A stretch of 64,000 nucleotides of DNA, from positions 15,314,001-15,378,000 of the forward strand of contig OX621237.1 of NCBI GenBank assembly GCA_951640165.1, read 5' to 3'. Both the position numbers and the translations under genes were made by a program. Within the stretch, counting starts at the first letter, position 1. The number at the start of each line of letters is the position of its first letter. Below the pieces are notes generated by a model, which saw only the letters and a program-made list of their open reading frames with translations, ran no database searches and had not been told where the DNA came from. Of this stretch, positions 55,872-64,000 are shown piece by piece. The stretch is from Pseudoips prasinana (Eukaryota; Arthropoda; Insecta; Lepidoptera; Nolidae).

Positions 55872-57414
55872 CCAAATATTGTTATGAGTTGTAACAAAAT
55901 AGCTCGACAATATTAGGTACCTATTATCGCCGCTTATTTATTAACTTAGATTACTCTTGGCATCAAGTATATTTTAAGTAGAGATAGAATATACCGATAT
56001 CTCAGGATATGAGTATATGGGCTAAAGCAGTTTCCCGCTTTATAATTTATGTCTTTGTCCTGCGCGTGAGTAAGGTCACCATAGTTCACTATAGTCTGTA
56101 AGGGCACACAACAGCTTATTATCAAGCCGTACGCTTGTTAGCCAATTTGGTAATATACAATAATAAAATCTGCTATTATATATAGGAAAAGCTAGACCTA
56201 AACGATTTTTATTGAATACATATTTTTTGTGTACATGTCACTACAGTTAAAAAAAATGGTGCTTAGTGATAGAATTCAATTGACAAGACAGTGGTAAACG
56301 CGTATGTATGTATCACACAGGCTGCGCGGGCGCAGCATGTGTGATCATGTTGCAGAAACAATAGACGGCGCCAGTGGTGGCAACCGCGGTTACTGCGGCA
56401 GCCTAGTGCACTCACGTTACACACAGGGTCATTATGCACATTACACGAAATACATTATTAAGTAACCTTCTACGGAATTTTACGTACTATTTTACATAGT
56501 TATAATGACAAGAAATTATGCTAAGCTACCGGAACACGGAACTGATGAGAAGATATTTGAAGTTAAACTTTCACCGTTTACCAATCGGTTAAGTTGTTTT
56601 TAAAAAGATTATCTTGTTACAAAAATGTGCCTTTTTACCTATGTAAGATTTTGTAACAAACACGAAATTTTCTATTTAACATTACCATATTAGTGAAGTG
56701 TATTATGTAAGGTCTCGTTTCCCCCGTTGAACTGTTATTAGAGCGAAATAACGCTATGCTCTAACTACTTAAATAATGCTACCGTTTAGCACTGCTCTAG
56801 AGTTAAAGGTACAGACGCGGTTTAGTTCGACCCTTTAACTATTCAAATACTGGTACTTAAGATTATTCCCTACTGCTGACACTGTCGCACTGATATGCTG
56901 CATACGTGAGGAAAAATAAAAAAATGCAAAATAACCGATTTAAATTTGTTTTCATTAGGCCTAGCAATTAGGAAAGACTTTGTCTTCTCTTTGTCCGTTT
57001 TGTTTATTGTTTGCTTTTAGTCGTCATATTTGTTTACCAGATATTTATTTTCGGCAGATTAGAATAGCCTTTATTATAGATTTTATAAGGGTCACAGCTT
57101 CTATAAAAAAAGTAATAGTATAAAAAAATTGATTATAAGAGGTATTTTTCGTGATAATTTGTTAAGTAATTACAAGTAGTACAGGCATTGCCTAGTTTGG
57201 GATCAGATGGCATTGTGTTAGATGTACCAATATATTTTATTTTTTTATTTGTCACTTAATTTTAGCTGGTGTCGGAATTTTATTACGATTATATTTGTGT
57301 TTGGGTTACTCTTAGTTACGTCAAACATTGTTGAGGGTTAAGCAAAAGATGGCTTTTTGCCTTGGGTATCATGGTTAGGGTATGTTTTAGGGGTGTTCCA
57401 TTACACTGTTATAA
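55872..57414. other. Non-coding; one GC-rich patch and a SINE tail
   Basis: 56310-56415 is a locally GC-rich patch (CAGGCTGCGCGGGCGCAGC and GGCGCCAGTGGTGGCAACC) of unknown nature. 57175-57240 is a fragment of the SINE tail (TAGTACAGGCATTGCCTAGT). Nothing else is recognised. Confidence 0.5.
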
Positions 57415-57610
57415 TAATATCTTGGGACATTATTCACTCACAGCTATGTCATCATCTCAAACGAAGCAGAACTTGTACTATAGAAACCAGATAACTTATA
57501 TACTACATAATACATATATTCGTACTACTTTTCTTTTAAAATATGTACATACTTATATAGATAATTACACCCAGGGTGGGTGTAATTATATCATGCACAC
57601 CAATATGTGT
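57415..57610 (-). mobile_element. tRNA-derived SINE fragment, minus strand
   Basis: ATCTTGGGACATTATTCACT and AACGAAGCAGAACTTGTACT, then GATAATTACACCC, is the tail and body of the family seen at 43030; a small inverted GGGTGGGTGTAATTA follows. The tRNA-like head is missing. Confidence 0.6.
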
Positions 57611-57857
57611 AGGTATATCTTTTTGTCTAGTAGCATGTTAAAATTAGATTTGAAACAATATAAATGCTATAATGTTTAATATTGTGGCAGAATCAAGAAA
57701 ATTGCACCCCATAAACTGCTTTCTCGAAATATTTATTCAAATTAGCAAACGCTATCACATTACCAAAAACAAACACCGTTAAATTGACCCGCCAACTACC
57801 GAACGGCCATAGAAATCGCGCAGCTAATAAATTCTAATAGGAATAGATGTTTAGAAG

Positions 57858-58181
57858 ATGGAAGTAGAGATGTTGCGGCCCGGTGCGGGAGGCTGCGAAG
57901 CCGCGATCAATACGCAGAGTCGTCGCGCGGCCGCGCCGTCGCGCGCCTACGAAAGCGAACGCACCGACCTCGCTGCCCTTCACCGCAGTGTCGACGACCC
58001 CTGGACCCGCACCGCCCCGCGCCAACCGCCCCTTGACTCGAACATCAGCCCTTCACACTTCTCGGAATCCATCTTTGTGACCCGATTAGTGAAAATGCTC
58101 TTTGTCACAACGAAGACTCACTACAATTATGTTGATTATGAACCTCTCGAGCCTATAACCTGCTTTACTGGTTCTGTATAA
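57858..58181 (+). CDS. Candidate coding or 5' region in a GC-rich island
   Basis: A 107-residue frame starts MEVEMLRPGAGGCEAAINTQ and passes through the GC-rich core at about 57875-58035 (for example GCGCGGCCGCGCCGTCGCGC) before a less convincing tail. The island is far richer in GC and CpG than the DNA around it. Other frames are also open, on both strands (57883-58080 plus, 57834-58025 minus). I do not recognise the protein and find no clean splice donor. It may be a coding exon or first exon of the same gene as 58640-58753, about 600 bp downstream. Confidence 0.3.
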   Translation: MEVEMLRPGAGGCEAAINTQSRRAAAPSRAYESERTDLAALHRSVDDPWTRTAPRQPPLDSNISPSHFSESIFVTRLVKMLFVTTKTHYNYVDYEPLEPITCFTGSV

Positions 58182-58639
58182 TCTCTCGGAAATATAAATA
58201 TTATTGATTCAAACCTGTCGAATAGAAAATTTATAATGATTGGCAGGCTGTCCTTTCCATCAATTTCTATAATCGAATTAGTTACATAACTGTAAGAGTT
58301 AGTAATTCCGTTGGCTTAAGTAAAATTGTGCTGCCCTATCTTTATAACATGGTCCGATTCAGATGAAATGTATTACTTCAGAATATTTTACGTCAATTTC
58401 GACAAATATGTAATAAACTATGTTACGAATCGTATCTTTTTTGGAACACTTTATATTAAAAATGCTTGTGCTATTGTAAATTTTACAATGTGACATTGTT
58501 CACAGTTTTGCCCGATTTTAATAAACCATAGTTTCTTCTTTTACCAGCGAATTATTATATGTTTAATTTCCTTCCTTTCGATATTTAACAAACTATGAAT
58601 ATATTATAAATTAATTATGTCCTCTTTGTCGAATTGCAG
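58182..58639. other. Non-coding stretch ending in a strong splice acceptor
   Basis: AT-rich; it ends in TCCTCTTTGTCGAATTGCAG at 58620-58639, an acceptor-like pyrimidine tract with a branch-point-like TTAATTA upstream. Confidence 0.55.
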
Positions 58640-58753
58640 CACTGGAGGCTAACCATCTGCGCGGATTATATTTTGTTGCAAATATGTGTGCGCAATATTG
58701 TACTCTCTCTAACCCTCATTCATATAGTTTAGACGACTTAGCTGACACTACAG
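58640..58753 (+). CDS. Candidate internal exon 2 of an unrecognised host gene
   Basis: 114 bp bounded by the acceptor TTTGTCGAATTGCAG and the consensus donor CAG|GTGAG at 58754. Only one of the three frames is open: LEANHLRGLYFVANMCAQYC then TLSNPHSYSLDDLADTT. It starts with two bases and ends with one base of split codons (phase 1 introns on both sides). The exon at 41061-41132 has the same phases; joined directly they would be in frame. The peptide looks like real protein (mixed hydrophobic and polar, no repeats) but I do not recognise the family. The reading beyond the donor to 58866 is intronic and ends in a stop. Confidence 0.6.
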
Positions 58754-58869
58754 GTGAGACGGAAGACCGGCGTATTTGCTCTCCGGTCAGATGTTACATC
58801 TCGTTTAACCAACTGCCGCGCTCTGTTAAGATCTCTAGAAAGCTCTTGTCCAGCAATAACTGTTAGTTA

Positions 58870-59015
58870 CATTTTTAACAAGGAATTTTTTTTCCGCCCG
58901 GGAGGAAATAAAATATTCTCCACAAAAAATGCCAATATCAGTATTCACCCGGGCCCGGGAATCAACAACCGGACCTTGCTGCCGTTGGAACAACTAGGCA
59001 GCCAACTTGTATTGT
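58870..59015 (-). mobile_element. tRNA-derived SINE, minus strand
   Basis: Read on the minus strand it has an A-box-like TGGCTGCCTAGTTGTTCC and a B-box-like GGTTGTTGATTCCCG, then a tail ATTTTTTGTGGAGAATATTT. The head is at 58960-59012. Confidence 0.55.
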
Positions 59016-59605
59016 AAACAGTGTGGGATATGTAAGGTGGTGAATCTAAACAAGGAACTGAGGACTACATTTTAATAAATTATAAGTCTATGTAATTACC
59101 TTAACAGCATAACTTTTTACACGTTGATTTTACCAATCACTTTATACGTACCTACTACCACGAGGCATAAAACATTGATACTTCATCTGAAATGCGTCAG
59201 TTAATGGGCACTTTTAGGAAGTCGATTTTAACAATGATCCAGATTCATTTTCAGATGGACTTAAATCGTTTTTGTTTACACACTGTATATACTATTAATA
59301 GTTGCGTTAGCAAAAGTTGTTTTACTTATTCCAGTTCTAAAAGCGAACTTCCGGAATTTTAGATGACGTATTTATACACTTCGAACATCCGGTTAGTGCG
59401 TCATGGGCGCGGTTGGCACTTTTGATAGAACCGGATCGAACCCTCTTAATATTCTGTCAGCACTCGGCACCAACTGCTACGGTTTCCAAGTCCATATTAT
59501 ATATAATTGTTTGTTAATGGAAACTTTACTTACAGATTTGAGAAATAAAAGTAATGAAGGAAAATGTAAATAATTTGATTTATGATAAATGAAATCATAA
59601 TATTA
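59016..59605. other. Non-coding stretch
   Basis: Nothing recognised up to the third mariner. Confidence 0.6.
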
Positions 59606-60887
59606 GGTCTTTACCTATGAAATTGCCGTTCTGCAGTACTGGCCATTTCAAATCAAAATAATTTTTGTTTGGCTAAGAATTCTAATTTCAAATTAATTTT
59701 ATTTTAAAAACATGGATTCTTTTTTCCAAAAGTAGTCATTTCTTTATTGATTAGTGTTACATTTTCATCGCATTTCAATCTTTTTCGTCATCATGGATAC
59801 GTTAAAAATTCGAGTAATTATGGAATATGAGTACCGTCGTGGCAGCAACGCGGCACAAGCGGCACGCAACATCAACGACGTTTACGGAGCTAACACTACA
59901 AACCAACGCACCACCTGTTATTGGTTTGCTCGCTTCCGTTCTGGAAATTTCGACCTGAAAAATGAACCTCGCGGTCGTCCGAAGACTTTGGTCGACAATG
60001 ACGAATTAAAGGCGGTTGTGGAAGCTGATGATACACAATCTACGGCTGAATTAGCAGCAGCTTTCGACGTTAGCGTCAAAACAATATTGGTCCATTTGCG
60101 TCAAATTGGCAAGGTAAAAAAGCTTGACAAATGGGTGCCCCACGAACTCAATGATCGCCAGCGCGAAGTACGCCTCGAGACGTGCCTTGCACTGCTCAAC
60201 AGACACACAAATGAAGGAATTTTGAACCGCATTGTTACCTGCGATGAAAAATGGATTCTGTTTGATAACCGCAAGCGCTCAGCAAGTTGGTTGGATCCTG
60301 GTTCAGCACCTAAACAATGCCCTAAACGAAAACTTACCCCTAGAAAAGTGATGGTCACTGTTTGGTGGTCTAGCGCCGGTGTGATTCATCACAGCTTCTT
60401 ACCAAACGGGGTGAGCATTACTGCAGATGTGTACTGTGAAGAACTGAGCACAATGATGGAGAAGCTGGCGCATCTCCAACCAGCATTGGTCAATCGCTCG
60501 TCTCCGCTGCTCCTGCACGACAACGCGCGACCTCATACTGCACAGCAGACGGTCTCCAAGTTGCAAGAACTGGGGTTGGAAGCTCTCCGTCATCCGCCCT
60601 ACTCACCAGACCTTGCGCCTACAGACTACTACTTTTTCCAGAATTTGGATAACTTCTTGGCGGGAAAAAAATTCAATACCCGAGAGGCAGTACAAAATGC
60701 CTTTGAAGAATTTGTTGCCTCCCGTCCAGCTGATTTCTTTAAGAAGGGCATCAATAAACTGCCACTGCGATGGCAAAGATGCATTGATTGCATGGGTGAT
60801 TACTTCGATTAATACAAATAAAAAAATTCATGAAAAAAATTCGTTTAAATTTTTTCATACAAAACGGCAATTTCATAGGTAAAGACC
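59606..60887 (+). mobile_element. Full-length mariner element, copy 3
   Basis: 1282 bp flanked by TA (59604-59605 and 60888-60889), with the same ends and untranslated parts as copies 1 and 2. Confidence 0.97.
59793..60812 (+). CDS. Mariner transposase, intact (copy 3)
   Basis: 339 residues, same start and motifs as the copy at 4556 and no disabling change. The single private difference is CTC for GTC at 60174-60176, giving L128 for V, a mild change just after WVPHEL. With copy 2 it shares E58 and the AGC serine codon that copy 1 lacks, so it is close to the inferred ancestral sequence of the three. Confidence 0.95.
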   Translation: MDTLKIRVIMEYEYRRGSNAAQAARNINDVYGANTTNQRTTCYWFARFRSGNFDLKNEPRGRPKTLVDNDELKAVVEADDTQSTAELAAAFDVSVKTILVHLRQIGKVKKLDKWVPHELNDRQREVRLETCLALLNRHTNEGILNRIVTCDEKWILFDNRKRSASWLDPGSAPKQCPKRKLTPRKVMVTVWWSSAGVIHHSFLPNGVSITADVYCEELSTMMEKLAHLQPALVNRSSPLLLHDNARPHTAQQTVSKLQELGLEALRHPPYSPDLAPTDYYFFQNLDNFLAGKKFNTREAVQNAFEEFVASRPADFFKKGINKLPLRWQRCIDCMGDYFD

Positions 60888-60889
60888 TA

Positions 60890-62344
60890 TTATAATTATT
60901 GGCGTAGAGTTGATTTAAACAAAAATTAGGTTTACTATTATACTAGAAAGCTTACGCTGTTTCACCGGATAGCTAGTGCGCACATAATGATCCGCGGCCC
61001 CTTGTTCAAGTCTTAAAAAGTGTTACTTATTGGGATTAAAAACGGTTCAGAATTTGTTACCGGTATTACCCTCTCGTGCCTCGTAGAGCACAGACGTCGG
61101 CCTGATCTGTCTCTAGTTGCCCGTCCCATCGGTTTACTAAAGTAAGTCAAAAGAGAGAGAGTAGATAGGTAAGTATTGTGATCAGCGCGTTTAGATTAGC
61201 CGTAATTCCTTGTAAAATTTCGGCTAGTCTTAAAGCGCAGGTCATAATACTCTTTATACTATTATATCTCATATCCTTATTAAACTTTTTTTGATGAGGA
61301 TCTATATTAATCCAAGCTTTACTCTAGTTAATGAGCCATCTCTGGTATCTTTGCGGGGAGTCTAGCCAATGAACTTGAATTGGATGGACCTCCACTGCAC
61401 GATCTATAAATACACAATGCGGCTAGTCGGCTACACGATCGTTCAGTGTTAAAAATAAACTTTAGGAAACTCCCTAGTAAATGAACATATTGCTTTTATT
61501 CCTGAATGGGTAAGCGAAAACACATATCATTCATTCATCATCATAATTCATCATAATTCAAAGCCATTGTGATGATGATGGTTTTATGTATAATATGTTC
61601 CTGTAGTATCTTAGTTATTAAACAGAATAATCGACATCAATGCAGTTTTCATCAAAGAACTAATTAAATTTGGGAGAATTTTTGACCTTAAAGAAACTAT
61701 TAATTAAATATTTAAAGTTCCTAAAAATACTTTTTATACTATACATATAACATTTTTTTTAAATAATTTTAACTCATAAAACGAATGTGTTCTAAGGATC
61801 ATAAAGTTATTTAAATTTTAGTGCAAAAAGGGCATACGTGTATATTCTTTATTTTTTAATTAGTCATAATAGCAAAAATAATTTACTCTTGTAAAGACAT
61901 ACCCATATTCACAGAATTGTAAGGGATATTTTAAGAAGAAAAAAAATAATAATTTAATATCAATATAGGTAGGCAGAATAACAAGTTATTATTCTATAAG
62001 AAACTTGAAATGTCTATGGTAAAAAATTAAGAAACGTGCCCTTGTCTCAACGAAGGTACGATATGCAAATAGGTAATGTAGGACGTAAACAAATTCCGCT
62101 GTAGCGCGAGTCGCGGAGTCGAATGTCGGTAGCGGCTCCTCGCGTGCCACGATCCGCGACTATTTTAGGCAGCGCATGGCATTTGGGACGCGTGCTGGAA
62201 ACTACCTACTTACCCCGGTTATTTTCAGATGCCCTACATACTACTACGTCCCTCTCATATTAAAGAGATGATATATCACAGCTTATTACTTTTTTAACCC
62301 CTACACAAAATAGACCTAAACGACATACTATAACCGCCTCTCAG
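60890..62344. other. Non-coding stretch
   Basis: A mirror pair of ATCATCATAATTCATC and GTGATGATGATGG lies near 61535-61580. 62095-62195 is locally GC-rich (GTAGCGCGAGTCGCGGAGTC) without a recognised frame. Confidence 0.5.
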
Positions 62345-62830
62345 TGGTATATTTGAAGCCGGCAAGCATGTCGTCGAGTACTCCATCTAAATGATGTGGT
62401 GAGCCACTCTCCATGGTCGAGAATAATATACTGCTTTCTTGGCGTCGCGTCGCCTACTCCATCAGAATGATATCGAGACGCCAATTGCATAGCGTACCTA
62501 GACTAGGTAGGTGTACTACCTACATGGTGTCGAAAACCTACTTGAAGTCATCGAGTACTCCGCTTAAACGGCAGAGAGTAGCGCACTCCGCCTGTAGGGC
62601 GTCGAGTGCTCCACTTCGATGATGGCGAGAACGATAGTCCATTTTAATGGTGTACTCCCCATACTACACTTCCATCGCGTCTACATTCACGGTATCGAGT
62701 TCTCCACCCAAATAATTTCGGGAACAAATAGTCCGCTACCATGGCGTCAAGCACTTTAGCGAATACCAAGAGAATCTCATTCCCCTTGCATTGAGTAGGT
62801 ACTCTACCTATTGTATAGAACCAAACACCT
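62345..62830. repeat. Degenerate minisatellite-like region
   Basis: A motif of the type GTCGAGTACTCCATCTAAATG recurs irregularly: near 62372, 62549, 62599 and 62694 with substitutions, interspersed with TGGCGTCG and GTCGAGAA variants. The open frame at 62413-62622 is a by-product. Confidence 0.55.
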
Positions 62831-64000
62831 TTACCTGTGAAAAGATCTCAGTACTTTTTTTTATTTGAAAACTATTTTATCCTTTACTATGCTTTCATTA
62901 TACCTAATCCGTCCATCCGTATAATAGTGTTACTATTTTTTCCAAATAATATGGAGTATTCGTTGGTTGGGTTATTAATCTAACTAGAATTAGGAAAAAT
63001 ATTGAATTTCCGAACAAATCCTTCACGGTCTTGTGAGTTTTAAATTAATTCAAGTCTATCCAGAGCATCTAGGCAAGTAAAAAAAGTGCAACTAATTAAG
63101 TTCGTCTGAACATGAGTGCGCATGTGAACGGACATAACGGTAAATGATCATTAGAGGCTTTAGTTTTTTCTACAAATATTTACATCACAGATTATTGTTC
63201 TTACCTACTTCATGACGTGCTAACAATATTGCTTTATAGTAAAACTAAATATGAACTTGCCTAGTAGTATCTAGTACCTTACCTTAGGTATTTTACTAAA
63301 CCATACGATCATAAATTAAATGATAATTTTAAATGATTTTATTTAAAAATCACAGATCTAAATATCTACCTTTAATACTACAAATATGCTCTGTATGTTT
63401 GTGGTATTATGTTTAGTCTAAAACAGTCTCTTTATTTTCCCTAGTTACCGGGGCGTACGAGCCCTCGCTCTCTTTATTTGTGAAAACTGGTGAATAACTC
63501 GTGAAAACTTATGTCACCTTTTATTAGGTTAAGGTATACTTATCAATCAGAATTATTGAATTGAAACACAGAAGGTCCATAAACGGTGCGCGTATGTTTT
63601 TACGGAATACTTACAGTTGATGGCAGCACTATGAAACCTGATGAAACATTAAAAATACTTTATAATCATTTTATTTATTTATTGTTCTTAGGAAGACCAA
63701 CAGCGCTTTCCACTACATTTTAGCTTGATATGTTATACATGACAGAGAGCCATTAATAGGTCTCCTAGCAATAAATGTTCTTTATTCCGAAATGAAGCAG
63801 TTTCAGTTTAGTAAAAAGATTTGATGTCCTTTACAAGACCTGTATTTCACCAGATGCTCACTTAAATCATTAGTCTATATAGTTACCTGCTTAATAATGA
63901 TGACTCGACAATTTTTTCGTTGCACCGTGTGTGATACTTTCATTTCGGTCAATGGTATAGGTCTCTTTCTTTTTAAGGCTTCGCTAGTTAACCTTAGAAA
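62831..64000. other. Non-coding right edge
   Basis: AT-rich, with no supported gene or recognised element. Confidence 0.55.

Overview
The window looks like gene-poor, AT-rich nuclear DNA of a moth or butterfly (Lepidoptera). No bacterial or organellar operon structure is visible. Many segments match, from memory, repeat families that recur across Lepidoptera: Lep1-type Helitrons ending CTAGT, tRNA-derived SINEs, retroelement 3' ends with ATGATG tails, the repeat ending in an ACTTGGCCGG-type sequence, and Transib and mariner transposons. No complete host gene is visible. Two good splice-bounded candidate exons on the + strand (41061-41132 and 58640-58753) have the same intron phase, so much of the window may be long introns of one unrecognised gene.

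Layout. 1-10.3 kb: a truncated ORF on the - strand at the left edge (possibly Transib-like), an 11-bp-TSD retroelement insertion, mariner copy 1 nested in an older repeat, a long hairpin, a SINE, a Transib relic with a 5-bp CGACG duplication, and a 738-bp foldback element. 10.3-24.9 kb: two copies of one SINE, one with its 100-bp tail units amplified to six; a 3' LINE fragment with a zinc-knuckle-like C-terminus; several MITEs; a duplicated segment carrying a templated inversion; and mariner copy 2. 24.9-33 kb: mostly featureless, then a 2.45-kb Tc1/mariner-superfamily element with about 490-bp inverted repeats and an intact 363-residue DD41D transposase on the - strand. 33-45 kb: Helitrons, SINEs, a LINE reverse-transcriptase C-terminus on the - strand, candidate exon 1, a GC-rich island and a 74-bp tandem array. 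45-57 kb: a nearly perfect 363-bp foldback in TTAA, head-to-tail Helitrons, nested palindromes, and MITEs with TA, CAG or TAA duplications. 57-64 kb: a second GC-rich island, candidate exon 2, mariner copy 3 and a degenerate minisatellite.

The only intact long coding regions are transposases: three near-identical mariner copies (1282 bp each, 339 codons, four substitutions seen among them) and the DD41D element. The mariner copies are probably young and could be autonomous. The other elements look like non-autonomous or decayed passengers. Nested insertions (mariner in repeat, Transib in repeat, MITE in tandem duplicate, short retroelement in retroelement) give a relative order of arrival. 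All family names rest on motif and end-sequence recognition by eye; no database search was run.
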